Notes: generated by a model not told the origin, from the sequence alone. DNA of 64,000 bases from Mrakia gelida (GCA_024345305.1 BRON01000005.1:806001-870000); one strand, 5' to 3'. Positions 23,961 to 36,926 are shown, counted from the stretch's first letter. Numbers and translations are program-made.

Positions 23961-25700
23961 TCCCTAAACTCTTTCCTTGCTTGTTCGATTCGGCTGTTCT
24001 GAGAAGTGGATCTCTCTCGTCGTCCCTCGACCTTCGCAGGAGGAACAAGAGGTCGAGGAAAATCGAGAGCGACGCGTCTCCAAACCACAGCTGTCCCTTT
24101 TCTTCGATCTGGGCTGATCTCTTTCTCATAATTGGTTATGGAGACATCAATCGCAGCTGCGCTTGAGGAGTTGTCCCGCTCTCGTCATCCTCCCAGAAGA
24201 AGGACGAGAGCGAGGTCAAGTCCGAGGCTCAGCTGTTTCGTCGTCTTCTCTCGCCGCTGCGTCTCCATCTTTCTCCTTTTCTTCAAGCCCTCAGATGGAA
24301 CACACGTGCAGAGTTTGTGCTCGGTCGTTGTTGTGAGGCTGCTCTGATCGATCCGATCAGCTGCGGGTTGACCAGAGCGACGCGCCAAGAACGACCAGCT
24401 CTTCCTCTCGTCTTGCTGGCCTCCTCATGCGCAGACTCGATTATCACCACATCCAGTCTAACTCTGTCGACTCCTCCGCTCCCAGACTCCTCCAGTAGCA
24501 GAGTACTCAAGGAGCGGGGCTGTCGAACGGACCAAGAGTCAAAACGCGACGCGTCGGTTTGTTGTTGTTCTCGATGTCGTGATGCTTGATCCCCGCGCTT
24601 CCTACCCCGTGCATCCGACGATTTAGTCCTATTAGAGGCCCACACCGTCCCCCTTTTTATTTTTCCTGTTTCCGTCTCCCTTCTCTTTTTCATGTTCGTC
24701 GATTTCGTCACCCAACGACGACCTTTCTGCCTTTCGAAAGGTCGGAGCGTCCCAGCAGGAAGCTTGAGGATCTGCAAATAGGCAACACTGGCGTCGCTCA
24801 GTGGTGTTTCTTGTCATGCTATGATCCTCATTCGGTTTCGTTCAGCACCGAGCGAGGGGATTGAGAGTGGGGACGAGCGCGTGGACTCGTTTCGTTCTTG
24901 CAGATCGTGGCCTGGATCTCTTCTCCATCACTTCTCAGACCTCGGAGGAGACTCTCGGGCTGGAACTGTGTTAGAGAATCTCACTCCGCTCAGATTTCTT
25001 CTGGCGAGGCGACCTGAGCGACGCGTCTTCCTACCCAAGCTCCTGAGCGTTTCCGCGACTCATCGGCTCTTCAGTTCGCTCCGGCTGGGCAAGTCACTCG
25101 AGAAAAATCACTGAACCTAGACGAAAGCGCGAAGCAAGTCTGCATATCTGGCCGCAAGGCTCGTCAAGACGTCCTCCGAGCTGGAGATCGACTCGAAGAC
25201 GACGCGTCTCGTCAGGTCCTTGCCCTCACTTCTCCTCACAGAGAGCCGTCGCTGGAGCGAAAGCAACAAGGATGATCGTATCTATGGATAATTATGCCTT
25301 CAACATTCTTCGCAGCGATCTCAGCGAAAAAAGAACGGAAGAACTCTCCTCTCGTCGGGGGGTCGTACGATTCCCCCAACGACTTTGCTCCTCCTCGCTA
25401 ACTCGTCACTGCTGCTCAGCAGCTCTGATCCCACTGGTAAAAAACTTCCCGGCGCATCGAAGTGGATCTGATGAAGGGTTTCTTGACTCTTCTCATCGCA
25501 AGAAAGGCTCCGAGGGTGGTCTATAGAAGCTCGAAGAAGGTCGCCTCTCCAACGAGCGAATCAAACTCCCTGCGGTTCACGAGAGCGAGCTTCGAGCCCA
25601 GGCTGGCCCTCCTTCCCTCCCTCCAACCCACGACCACCCACACCTCTTCCTTCACTCTTTTCTCCCTTCCCTTCCTCTCCTCCTTCCTCTCTCCTCAATA
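23961..25700. other. Gene-poor stretch left of cytochrome b5
   Basis: About 1.7 kb with no gene that can be supported. It contains GACGCGTC near 24070, 24549, 25020 and 25200, and short unrelated frames. The last 120 bases before 25701 are CT-rich and serve as the cytochrome b5 leader. It may be a decayed extension of the right repeat arm. Confidence 0.4.
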
Positions 25701-26670
25701 ATGTCTTCCAACCCTTCCAGCTCCGTTCCCGCCGTCGTCGTCGAGGCCGCCCCCGTCTCCGCGCACACTCCCAACAAGATCACTCAGGCTGAGCTCGAGA
25801 AGCACGCTGAGATCAAGGACATGTGGCTCCTTATTTCCGGAAAGGGTCAGTACATGCTTCCTCTCTTAGCCGTACGGGTTCGGGGTGTTTGAGAAGGAGA
25901 GCAGCTCGGAGAAGGAGGAGTGTGAGCTGGGAGCGAGTGAGCTGACTTTCCCTTTCCCTTCCTTCCTCGGTCCTTTCAGTCTACGACACCACCGCTTTCC
26001 TCGACGAGCACCCAGGAGGTAAGCACCACCGTACTATATAGTATCACTTCTTCCGTTGCTGACTTTCCTCTTCGTTTACGTGAGAATAGGAGACGAGGTC
26101 ATCATTTGCGAAGCTGGTGCGTTGGCTCCTCCTTCTCGCTCCTCTTCCCTCCGATCCTGCCTTCCTCTTGCTCCCAGAGACTCATCGAACCTTCATCTTT
26201 GCTTCGATCTTACAGGTAAGGACGCGACTGAGTCCTTCGAGGATGTCGGACACTCTGAGGAGGCCAGGAAGCTGCTCGGGCCCATGTTCGTTGGTGATTT
26301 CGATGGGGTCGTGAGTCGCTCTTCCACGTCTTCCCTCTCTCTCAGCTCTACGGAAGCTGATCGCGATCTCTTGCTCTCGCTCCACAGATCTCCAAGAAGG
26401 TGCAGAAGAAGGCCGTCCCTGGACACAAGGACTCGTCGCCGTCGCAATCCGGGTGAGCTCTACTCTCTCTCGACTTCCTTCCTCTCTCTTCTGCCCCCTT
26501 CGGTTTGAGCTCAACTCTCGACCCATCCTTCCCTTCCCCTCCCTCCCTCCTCCGCATTTCGCTGACTCCTTTCCGCTCTGTCTTTGTGACCTATCAGATC
26601 TTACCTCTTCGTCTTCCCTCTCGCCATCGTCGTCGCCTACCTCGCTTGGAGGTTCACTCTCGCCAACTAA
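25701..26670 (+). CDS. Cytochrome b5, tail-anchored
   Basis: Haem electron carrier of the ER membrane that feeds fatty-acid desaturases, sterol enzymes and P450s. Six exons (25701-25845, 25980-26018, 26090-26116, 26216-26310, 26388-26452, 26598-26670) give 147 aa. The axial haem ligands are His59 in DEHPGG and His83 in FEDVGHS. The fold start is [25 protein letters not shown] (residues about 27-51). The C-terminus is a single hydrophobic helix (about residues 126-145, [20 protein letters not shown]), the usual tail anchor. The N-terminus has about 25 extra Ser/Pro/Val-rich residues. Exon 3 is only 27 nt. A CT-rich leader precedes the ATG. Assignment is secure; isoform and partner enzyme are not determinable here. 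Confidence 0.95.
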
Positions 26671-27449
26671 AGCGGACGAGAGACGTCGAACGACCTTCCT
26701 TCCTCCCTCTTCGAGCTCCTCCTTCCTCATCAACAGTCCTTACACCAACCCCTCCGCATACCCCTTCGACCTCATATCAGCATAAACACCATCTCATCTT
26801 TCCCTTCCTCCCATCCTCAAGCTTCAACTCGCGTGACGACATGACGAGAAGGACTCGAAGACCTCAACACCTTCGTCCCTCCCTCTCACTCGCCCATCGA
26901 CCCCCCTTCATCTCTCTCGTACATCTACCTTCGACCTTCTTCGTCCCTTTCGCACTACATACGTTTTCTTAGATCTTCTCTCTCGCGCTCGTTGGCGCTC
27001 TAGTCTTGCTTCTTCTTCTCCTTTGGTTTCTAGGTGCTGGGTTTCTCGTTTCTCCTTTCCCCTCTTTGTTCGTTTTAGAGTTGCTTAGTCGGTTAGGGGT
27101 TGAGGCTGGTGCTGGGTGCTATCTGGCAGTGGGAGGATGGATGTACTGCACGAAACGAAGCTGGAGTCGAGGAGAAGAGGAGAGGGAACGAAAGAGCCAG
27201 CTGAGTCGACGCGTTCGACTAGTCGGTGATCCTCGATTCGTTCTTCGCTTCTCGCCAATCGGTTTTTTGATCGTTGGCTCAGCCCTCTTCTAGCGATTCA
27301 GCAGACGAACCAGTCACCAGCCGAACGGAAAAGCAATGTAAAAAACAAGCCCCTCCTTTGGTTGAACCAGCTTCTCCTCTCCTCGGGGGCGCGCCTTCTT
27401 TTCGCTGACTCGCAAACACCCACCTCCCTTCCCTTCCCTTGCTCCTTCA
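26671..27449. other. Spacer between cytochrome b5 and Aurora kinase
   Basis: No gene is seen. A CT-rich 3' UTR is followed by T-rich sequence (26990-27120) and a probable Aurora promoter. One GACGCGT word occurs near 27209. Confidence 0.4.
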
Positions 27450-30146
27450 ATGGACCCCCCCTCCGCTCTCCTTCCTTCACGGATATCCAACCTCTCTCTC
27501 CTCGACCCATCCCAGCAACCCTCTTCCTCTTCCTCGCATCAACAACAGCACCCAGCTCCTCGCATCCTGTCCAAGTTCGATCCCAAAGCAGCAGGTCTTC
27601 CTTCCAAACCTCAACCCTCCTCCTCCTCCTCCTCCTCTCGTTCCCCGAACCGCCCTCACCCAGGAGGTCCTCATCCTGGACAAGGAGGAGGAGGGAATGG
27701 TCTCCTCAAGCAAGCCATGAGTGGAGCTTCTCTCGTAGCTTCAGCAGCAGAGAGGATTGGCGGTCCTTCCTCATCCTCGAACAACCATCAACAACACGCA
27801 CCCTCCTCTTCTTCGTCTCGTCCTCAATCCTCCTCCTTCCAACCTCAACAACACCAGCAACAGCAACACACAGCTCAAGGGATCCATGGTCCTGCTCATG
27901 CGACTCATCTGAGAGTGGTAGCTTCCTCTCTGGGAGCTTCGACCTCGACGGCTCAGGCGAGGGGGCTGCAGTCCGTGGGAGGAGGAGCGGGAGGGGCGGG
28001 AGGAGGAGGGAAGATGGATATCGGGAAGTACGATGGAGGGTTTGAGGCGGATGAGAGGGAGAGGGGGGGAGGAGGAGAGGCGAGAGGTACTGGGGGGGAG
28101 GAAGGGGGTGTTATGTTGGGGAAGGTGAAGGAGTTGGATCTGACTAGTGGAGGAGCTGGGAAGGAAGGAGGGTTGAGGTGAGTGAGAATGGGGGTTTCTT
28201 TTTGCTGCTTTCTCTTGGGTCGTTTCGTTCTCGCTAGGTGTTCGGTGGGAGGGATAGGACCATACAAGCTCTATCTCGGGTGCCGCTAGCCCCCAGCTCG
28301 TAGCAGCTGGGCGGACGGGACGAGACCAACGAAGGAGCAGCTCCCTTCCCTCACGCTCGAAGCTGACTCCCCTCCTCCTTCCCTCCCTTCTCCTTTCCTC
28401 CTTTTATCCTTCCCTCCCTCCTCAACCACCCCACAGTCGTCCCCGCACGCACCACAACTGGTCTCTCCCCCAATTCGAGATCGGTCGTCCGCTAGGAAAA
28501 GGAAAATTCGGTCGAGTCTACCTCGCTCGAACCAAGATCGCTCCTCACTACATCGTCGCCCTCAAGTGCATGTACAAGGCTGAGATCGTGGCCAACAAGG
28601 TCGAGAAGCAGGTTAGGAGGGAGATTGAGATTCAGTCGAATTTGAGGTGAGTGCTCCCAAACCGGCGGAGGAGGTGGAGGAGGGAAGGGAGGAGAGGGAG
28701 GAAGAGGAGAGCGAGCTCGAGCTGGAGCTGACTGTTTTGCGGTTCGGTTGCGACCGTCGTCTCGCAGACACCCCAACATCCTTCGACTTCACGGCTACTT
28801 CCACGACGAGAAGAGGATCTTCTTGATGATCGAGTTTGCTGGGAAGGGAGAGTTGTACAAGCAGCTTCACAAGTTGGGCCAGTTCTCGGAGAAGAGGTCG
28901 TCGAGGGTGAGTCCTGTTACCTTTCGTCCTCTCTTTCTACCCCTTCCTTTATGCCTAGTCTCTCGCCACAACAGACGACAGCCTCTCTCCAAAGCTCTGC
29001 CTTCACTCTCCTTCACGACGACCGAGCCAGCCAGCCGCGTCCTTCATTCACTCGTCGTCGCGCCTCGTCTGAATCCTGACCCTCCCTCTCCCTCCCTTTC
29101 GTTCGCTCGCTCGCAGTACATCGCCCAAATGGCCGACGCTCTGTCGTACCTTCATCGGAAACATGTCATCCACCGAGATATCAAGCCTGAGAACCTCCTC
29201 CTTGGGATCAACGGAGAGCTCAAGATTGGAGATTTCGGTTGGAGTGTCCACGCCCCTGGAAACAGGTTCGTCGCTTTCTTTTCTACTACCTAGTCACACT
29301 TGCCCCATCTGGTGCTGCTCTGCTTCATTATGGGCTCGCGTCATCCTCCTTCATCTCGCCTCTCGTCCGCTTTCTTTCCTCGACGCGTCGCTGACTCTGT
29401 TTCGCCTCGCTTTTCTTCACCATGTGCCTTTTCGTTCCTCCAGACGAACAACCCTCTGTGGAACTCTCGACTACCTTCCTCCTGAGATGGTTGAGGGACG
29501 AGAGCACACCGAGAAGGTCGACTACTGGGCGTTGGGAGTGCTCGCGTACGAGTTCCTCTGCGGAGTGCCGCCGTTCGAGGAGATGTCGGGTCATAAGGGT
29601 GAGTCTCCATCCTCACGTCTCTACTCCCCGTTCCATCGGCTTCGGGCTCTGTTCGAGCGGAAGCGAATTCGCGGCCACACGAAAGCAAAGTCGTGTTCGC
29701 GTCGTCTCGTTGTAAATCCACCGACCGAAGCTGACTCCTTCCCTCTTCTTCTTCTGATCGTTGCTCCTTACAGAAACCTACCGTCGAATTGCCAACGTCG
29801 ATCTCCACGTCCCTCTTCACGTCTCCCCGGAAGCGAAGGATCTGATCGTTCGAGTACGTCCCACTTTTCCCTTTCCTTTCCCTCGCTTCGTCCGCTCCTC
29901 ACCCTCCCGTCACCTTCGAACCACCACCCCCCACAATATCCCTCCCAACCCTTCTCTCGAACTGTGTCTCTTTCTCTCTCCAACACCTCGCTGACCTTCT
30001 CCCTCTTCCTTCGCTCGTTCGTTCAGCTGCTCCAAAAAGAACCCGAACGTCGTCTCCCCCTCGTCGAGGTCTCCCGTCATCCTTGGATTCTCAAGTACAA
30101 GAAGAAGGGTGCTAGCGGAAGTGGAGCTGATGGTGGTGGACACTAG
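27450..30146 (+). CDS. Aurora-family serine/threonine kinase
   Basis: Mitotic kinase, the probable catalytic subunit of the chromosomal passenger complex (yeast Ipl1, fission yeast Ark1). Seven exons (27450-28177, 28437-28646, 28768-28906, 29117-29265, 29444-29598, 29774-29853, 30027-30146) give 526 aa. About 240 N-terminal residues are Ser/Gln/Gly-rich and look disordered, much longer than in yeast Ipl1. The kinase domain has the glycine loop [13 protein letters not shown], the ATP lysine in IVALKCMYK, the catalytic loop [13 protein letters not shown] (about 376-388), the Aurora-specific [19 protein letters not shown] with its T-loop threonines, then [11 protein letters not shown] and [15 protein letters not shown]. 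It ends with [12 protein letters not shown]. The Aurora call rests on DFGWSVHAP plus [15 protein letters not shown]. No partner (INCENP, survivin) is in the window. Confidence 0.94.
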
Positions 30147-30640
30147 ACGCGAGGCGAGTCGAGTCGGGGAGCGAGGGAGGTTTGAGGATCTTGGTCGTTC
30201 GGTGGTTTCGTTTCGTTTATTCGGTTCTGTTCTGATTCGTTTCTCGTGCTCGGTTGCTATATTTCGCTCTTCTCTCGCGTGCGTTTGGGGGTTCTGTAGG
30301 CTGTAGAGTTGGAGAGGAAGAGGAGGAGAAGGTGGTGTTCGGTTCGTCTTGCTGTTGCGTTTCGCTTTATCGAGGTGCATTTTTCGCGTCGTCTTCAAGT
30401 CACGGTTCGGATGTGCAGCTGTACTCGAGAGTCTTCTGCTTCCCTGTCTACGACTTTTGGAAAAGAGACCTCAGAGAGGAAGCTCAGAGAAGAACGAACG
30501 CCCTCACGAAGCGCGAAGTCGATTCAGCCCACCTCGCTTCCCTCCTTGCTCGCCTCCATCCACGACCTTCCTTTCCCTTCCGTTCCCGTTTTCTCGTTCC
30601 AGAGACACCGCCACATCTCAAGTAAACTAGGCACGGCGTA
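30147..30640. other. Spacer between Aurora kinase and PHD gene
   Basis: No gene is seen. GT/T-rich sequence from 30180 to 30300 probably holds the Aurora 3' UTR. The remainder is CT-rich promoter sequence before the ATG at 30641. Confidence 0.4.
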
Positions 30641-33600
30641 ATGGAGAAGACCAGCTCGGGATCGAGCTCCCAGCCATCGAGGAAACGAGGAAGGGAGGAG
30701 GAGGAAGGGTCGACTTCGGGGGGGAAGTCCGTCTCGAAGGGAGTAGGACGAGGAGGAAACGCTAGTGGAGGAGATGGAGTTGCCTCAGGGTCGAAGGCGG
30801 GAAGCTTAGGATCAGGTAAGTACCCATACCCCTGCACTTTCATTCTCCAAAGGCGAAGGAAGGAAGTCCAAACTCAAACGAGTCGAGCTCACCTTCCCTT
30901 CCCTTCCTTCCCTCCTCCTCCCCTTTCGCCTTGCCCAGCAGTCCTCAGCTCAAGTCAAGCACCCATACCTTCTGACGCCATCCCTCTATCGACGGAAGAA
31001 GTCAAGACGGTCTTGGAGAAGTTCGGAAAGGAGTGGACGGCGCTCGTTCGTTCTGATTTCTCTTCACCGTTGTTGTTGCGTCGAGCTCACACGTCCGTGC
31101 CTTCCTTCGCGACCTTTTCACCAGTCTCGACTCGCCACCGCCAGCTCTACTTTCGAGGATCCAGACGTGCCGTGTGCTGTGTGCGATGACCATCTCGATG
31201 ATGCGGAGAACGAGATCGTTTTCTGCGATGGAGTGGGATGTAACGTCGCGGTTCATCAGGGTGCGCTCGTCGTTCTTGCTTTCGTCCGTTCCCACTCATC
31301 AGCAGATATCTCGGAAGCTGAGCTTTGCTTCTCTCCATTATGTTTAAATCCTTACAGAGTGCTACGGAGTTCAAGTCATCCCAGAAGGGAAGTGGTACTG
31401 CAAGAAGTGCAAGCTCTCGCCTTATGATCCGATCGTTCGTCCATCCCTCTTCCCCTCTTCCCTCCGTCACTACGAGTATCGAAGGGAGAGTCGACGCGTC
31501 TCAGAACCCAAAGGGCTGACTCTCCGCTTTTCCAGACCTGCGTTCTCTGCTGTAGATCCATCGGCGCCTTCAAACCAACGACCAACGCCGACGAGTGGGC
31601 TCACGTTCTTTGCGCGAGCTTCATCCCTGGGATTTCCTTCGGAGACTACGCCAAGCTGGAACCCGTGAAGGGAACAGATAAGTCAGTCAAGGAGAGATCG
31701 AAGATGGTGAGTGGATCGGCTCTTCTTTCTCTCGTCGTCGTCTTCTTCCTCACGTCCCGAGCCACGGACGGAGAGCTGACTGTCACGTCTCGTTCTTGCT
31801 CGCTTCCTTTTCTACAGAGGTGCTCGATCTGTCATCAGAAGGGTGGAGCACCGATTCAGTGTGCCGAGAAGAAGTGCTGCAAACCGTTTCACGTTAGCTG
31901 TGCGAGGGATAAAGGTCTGCTCGAGTCTATGGCTCAGGAAGGACCGACGTTGCTTCCTGACTTCGAGCGAGGTGCGATGCCGAGAGTTTGGTGTGAGACT
32001 CATCGACCAGTAAATCATCCACTGCTCTCCATCTCGCTCTTTTATCGGTTGCATTCAACCGCTCTAAACTGAACCGACGTGCTGACCTTTCTCGTATCTC
32101 GACGCGTCCTTTCTCACAGCAAATCATCTCAAATAACTACGCTCAGAAGCTTCTCAAGGTCGAACAGACCGTCCAGGCTCGTCTCGCTTTCTCTCGAGCG
32201 AAGCAGACTTCGAACGCTTCGGCTGCAGCGAAGAAGCTGACAGTGAGTGCTCGTGCTCTTTTTGCGCCGCGTCGAGCAAATCGCTCTCGTCCTCGCTGTA
32301 GCGTGTGCTGATATACCCTTCGGTCTCCACTTCTCTTCGTTATCTCTTAGGACCTCTGTACCTCAACTCTCCAGCAACTCCATCAATCTCTTCCCACTCC
32401 CGGATCCCAACCTCTCCCTCTCCTAGCTCCTCCCCAAAAGTCCTTCCGACGTGAAGGATCGGACTCCTCAAGTGACTCGGATTCATCGGACGACGACGAT
32501 ACACCACCGCCCACGAAACGCTTCAAGTCGGCTCATACCCATCCTGTCTGTTTCGTTCATCCTTCTCGCCGCTCCTTCTTCGACGAGCTGACTCTTTTCA
32601 TCCTTCTCTCGTTCCCTCGTCCTACAACCCGCAGGCCGATCAGATCGTTGACCTCGAGCACCAACTAGAGGAGACCAACACTAGAGTCCAGGAGGCCAAA
32701 GACGAGACCAAGAGGCTTAGGGCTGAGCTCGCTGCTGTGAGGAAGAAGGTGAGCGCGCGGCGTCCTCCCTTTTCCGCCCTCGTCGATCCGAACTGACTCC
32801 CACATCTCCCTTCTCGACTCTCTTCTAGGCCGTCTCGGACGCTCTCGACGCCGACAAGCTCAAGGCACGCTTCAAAACAGCTCTTCAAAACCTCAAGACC
32901 GATGTCCTAGTCCTCAAGCAGGACGCTGAGGTCGCTCGTCTCGCAACCCAAGGGACCGTCGCCGTCGCCGCCGTCGTCGAAAGAGGAACCGAAGCTGGAC
33001 CATCTTCGGCAGCGTCTGTATCGAATGCAGCTCAGGAGGAGGAGCCGCAGAAGAAGGAGAGGTCGGTGGAGAGTCAGATCAAGGTGCGTGATCTCTTCTC
33101 GACGCGTCGACGACTTTTCGCGTCGCTTTGACTGACCTCAAACCCCTCTTCTTCTCGTTTGGGCTTGCTTAGTCGGCCATCAAAAAGCGAGACAAGGAGT
33201 ATCGAAAACCTATGGCCGCGCTGCAGCACTACGAGCGAACGTGGAAGTACTGGGAGAAAGAGAGGGAGAGGACCGAGGGGTTCTTCAAGGATAAGATCGC
33301 TGCTGAGACGGAGGTAAGCCAACCTCTCCATCCCTTTCTACCTCAAGCTTTGACCCGCTGCGAGAGTCGAGGATCGAAGGGAAGGGGACAGACTCGACCG
33401 TGAGAAGCGCGAACGAGGCTCGAACAAACCTGACTTCCCTCCTCTCCCCACCTCCCTTCCTTCCCAGCTCGCATCCCAAATCACAGACCTCATGGTCCCC
33501 TACGAGCAAGCCTACTGGTCCCTCCGCCTTCCTGGATCGGACGACGAGAAGGTCGTCAAGGTCTCGCAGCTGCTGGAGGAGATGACGGTGTTGGCGAAGA

Positions 33601-33644
33601 CGATGGCTGAGAAGAGGGCGGGAGCGGGCGGAGGATCTGTTTAG
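30641..33644 (+). CDS. PHD plus extended-PHD finger protein with coiled coils
   Basis: Probable chromatin reader of about 620 aa. Exons: 30641-30815, 30942-31068, 31145-31260, 31358-31434, 31536-31706, 31818-32009, 32120-32242, 32351-32545, 32635-32748, 32829-33083, 33173-33313, 33468-33644. A first PHD finger (CAVCDDHLDDAENEIVFCDG, CNVAVHQECYGV, WYCKKC) is followed by a Cys-pair linker and an extended PHD (TCVLCCRSIGAFK, WAHVLCASFIPG, RCSICHQKGGAPIQC, KKCCKPFHVSCARDKG, WCETH), the layout of BRPF/JADE/Nto1 proteins. No bromodomain or PWWP follows; instead there are charged linkers and a predicted coiled coil (QIVDLEHQLEETNTRVQEA and onward). The exon 2/3 junction is uncertain: a GTTCGT donor at 31046 with a GAG acceptor would remove 12 residues. 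The exon 2 acceptor is a CAGCAG pair. The histone target is unknown. Confidence 0.85.
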
Positions 33645-34156
33645 ACGAGTTCGGCCGAGCGTTTGTTGGGTTGAGGGGAGGGAGGTAAGGAAGGAGGCAC
33701 GCACAGTGAGTATGATCTTCGTTGTCGGATCTGATCTGTTTCAACTGGAAGAGGAAGACTCGAGCGCTGACCCCTCGCGTCCTCGCTTCGTTCAGATTTC
33801 TCACGCGTCAGGTTCGCGCTCAATCAGTCAGGAGGTTCTAGTTTTCTTATCAGCTTTTATTTTGGGTTCGTTATTATGTCTTTCGTTCTCATCGCTCTCG
33901 CACCCCTTGTCTCGCACGAAAGAGGACCGACGACGCGACCTCTTCCCTCTCCCCCCTCCCTCTCCTTCGCTCGTTTGAGAGTCGTTAATCATGAATCCAT
34001 CACCCAGCCCAGCCGAGAAAAGCGTGTCCTTGAGCCTATTCTATCCGTACCCGAGAGAAGCGAAAACGGAAAGCGATACAGAGAGCAAGCAAACGCTACA
34101 AACACAAACAGAAAACAAAGATCGAACCGAACGACCCATCGGTCGCTCCCGCGTGC
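33645..34156. other. Convergent 3' spacer
   Basis: Downstream of the PHD gene (+) and of the kinase gene (-). No gene is seen. It should hold both 3' UTRs. Confidence 0.4.
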
Positions 34157-36926
34157 TCACCTCCTCCCCCTACTAACGCCACCCAAACTAGCCTCGACCT
34201 CATCGACCCTCTCCATCTCCTCCACCACCAGCCCTCCCTCTCCTCGTTTCCTTGACCGACTCCTCGCTCCTCGGGAACGGGATCGAGAACTTTCCCCGCT
34301 GTCGTTCGCGTTCGACGCGTTGAGATGATGATCCGACGACGAGGCAGGAGATGGGTCGATGTTGTTGGATGAGCGGGCCTGATGAGACCTTCCTCGACTT
34401 CGCGAGCGAGAGGTTGGAGTTGGGAGACCTGAGGAGGAGGAGGTCCCTGTTGAGGGGGAGGTGATGGAGGTGTGTTCGAGAGATGGGTTGGCGTTGGTGT
34501 CGAGCGTGAGCGGGAACCTTCTTGAGAACGGGTTCGGAGGGGAAGTGGAGTGATTGGGCGTCGAAGGCATGTCCTCGTCTCTCCCTCCTCCTCCTCCTCG
34601 AACCACAGGCGACAAGCTGCTGCTGTTGTTGTTCGCATCCCTCGGCGAAGCGTTCCCAATCCGACTCCTACTCCGATCCCTCAACTCGAACGCCGCTCCA
34701 CCCCCACTTCCCAGACCACCTCTCTGCCTACTCCGACTTCTTGATTTGCTTCGACTCCTCGGCAGTACCTCCTCCCACCCTTGCACCCACTCACTCGCAC
34801 CAACCTCCTCAACCCCCCACCTCTCCCTCACTTCAACTTCCAAACATCCTCTCAGGACCTCCTCCGCTTGTCTCCCCACCAGAATACCCTCGGGTAGTTC
34901 CCACAACCCACGAGCGATCTTCATCTGCAGGCGAGGCTCGAAAGCGTCCTGGAAGGGGAGGGTTCCGGACGTGAGGAGGAAGAAGAGCAACACGCCGAGA
35001 GACCAGATGTCCTGTGAGGGCGAGGTGGGCGCGTGCGGTGGAGGGCGGAGGAGTTCGGGGGACGCGTAAGGGAGGGAACCGGGTGGGAAGTTGGGTGGGG
35101 AGGGTGGGCGTTGGTGCGGGGTGTGGGAGTGGTGGTTGTGGTGGGAGGAGGGGAAGGGAGAGGAGGCGAGACGAGGGTGGGGGGAGGAGATGGTGTGCGC
35201 TCGGTGGACGGAGGAGGCGCCGAAATTGGGAGGGTAGACTGGTTTTGGTTTTGATGGGGAAAGGGAGGGGTTTCCGAGGGTTGGGGTGGTGGAGGTGTAG
35301 ATGGAGTCGAGCGGTAGAGGGAGGGGAGACGCGCTGAGGAGCGAGACGGGAGAGTTGGATGGCGAGGACGAAGAGGGACGGTACCGGACTGCTAGACCGA
35401 AGTCGGCGATTCTGCATCGGCCCTGCAAAATAACGAAGTCAAAGAAAGAAAGATGCGGAAGGAAGGAAGGAGAGAGAAGACGAAAGACGAAGTCAGCTCT
35501 CCTCGTCGTCGCGTCCCTCAACCGTCGCGTTCGAACGACTCACCTCCGCATCAATCAACACATTCTCGGCCTTCAAATCCCCATGAACAATCCCTCCTTC
35601 CTTATGCAACCACCTCAGTCCTTCCACCACTCCTCTGAACAACCTCCTCGCCTCCCCTTCAGGCAAAGCAGCCGCACCACCTCCTCCCGCTCCTCCCCGT
35701 CTGAACGACGAACTCATGATCCCCGACGCCGACCGTCCACGATCGTGCTCTCTGTGCCGCTTGACGAAGTCGAAGAGGGATCCGTTCGGCATGTAGGGCA
35801 TGAAGAGGTAGGAAGCGTGAGGGGTTGAGTGGTGGGAGAGGAGGGGGACTAGGTTCGGGTGGGAGGAGATGGAGGACCAAAGGGAGATTTCTTGAGCTAT
35901 TCGAGAGGGGGAGGGTTTGTTGGATGACGAGCCTGAGGCTGAGGAGATGGAGGAGGCGGAGGAGATGGTGGAGGAGGTCGATCGAGTGAGGACGACCTTG
36001 ACTGCTTGAGGAGGGTTGAGACGTTCTTTGGTTGATGCGTCGAGGACTTCGCGGACGAGACCTGATCCTCCTTGACCGAGCAGTTTCCCGAGGATGTGAG
36101 GCGTTGAGCCGGCGGGTTGACCTTGATCGTCTGGGGATGTGGGGTTGGTTGAGGGGAGGAAGATGGATGATTTTTGGGAGGAGAAGGCTGAGAGGAAGGA
36201 GAGGGCTGGGGAGAGCACCGGAGGAGTTCGGTCGGTTTGGGGAGGAGGAGTCGCTGGAGGAGGAGGTGCTGATGGTTCGCTGAGGGAGGAGAGCGAGTAC
36301 GAGAGGAGGTTGGGGATCGAGAGGTGAAGATTTTCTTGATGCTGAGAGGGGGCTGAGATGGATGTTGGGAGGGTTGAGTGGTGGAGGACCGAGGTTGTCG
36401 AGTTGGCTGATGAGAAAGGGAGACCTTCGACTGGTGGGTTGGTCGAAGCTCCTGCTGCTGCTGAGCTCATAGCTGTCCTCCTCCAAGGCGAGGACGATCC
36501 CGAGTGATGGAAACTCCGAGACTTGGGTCTGACGAGATGAGTTTCTTCTTCCTGTTCCTCATCTAGAGGGATGGAAGGAGTCGAAGGAGGAACCGAACCA
36601 GACCCTCGCTCTCTTCCTCTCCTCCTTCCTCCTCCTCCAGTCCCTCCTTCTACGACCATCCACTCCTCCTCAACCTCCTCTTCAACCAGCACAGCATCAC
36701 CATCCTCACCCTCCGCTTCTCCACTACCTCGAAAGACGAGATCCTCCATCGTCAACCCTCCTCCTGCACCACCTCCACCTCCTTCTCGAAGAGGATTCGA
36801 GCTCAACGTCTGCTGACCCTCCTCGACTCTTCCGAGAGACGACGACGAAGACGCCCGAGCTCGACTGGGCGTGCTCGGAGGGATGGGAGATGGTACTGAT
36901 GGAGGTGACGTCCAGGGTGGAGCCAT
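34157..36926 (-). CDS. Protein kinase with an HGD catalytic loop and Ser/Arg-rich tail
   Basis: Predicted serine/threonine kinase of 882 aa in two exons, 35544-36926 and 34157-35422. A Ser/Pro-rich N-terminus of about 270 residues precedes the domain: glycine loop GKLLGQGGSGLVREV, ATP lysine in QAVKVVLTR, YLFMPYMPNGSLFDFVKRH, catalytic loop GIVHGDLKAENVLIDAE, then RIADFGLAVRY. The activation segment is stretched by about 110 Ser/Pro/His-rich residues before PPGSLPYASPELL and DIWSLGVLLFFLLTSGTLPF. The tail is rich in SRSR dipeptides. The usual HRD arginine is Gly; Asp, Lys and Asn of the loop and DFG are kept, so activity is likely but without classical HRD-arginine control. A GTGAGC just before the stop could be a donor to a missed last exon. 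No orthologue is recognised. Confidence 0.85.

Noticed and set aside
24300..24900. Search for tRNA genes in the gene-poor stretches
   Set aside because: GGTTCGAA-like words occur by chance, but no cloverleaf with A and B boxes and acceptor stem could be assembled.
35659..36486. 275-codon frame in the kinase gene
   Set aside because: Out-of-frame reading of the Ser/Pro-rich kinase exon on the same strand.
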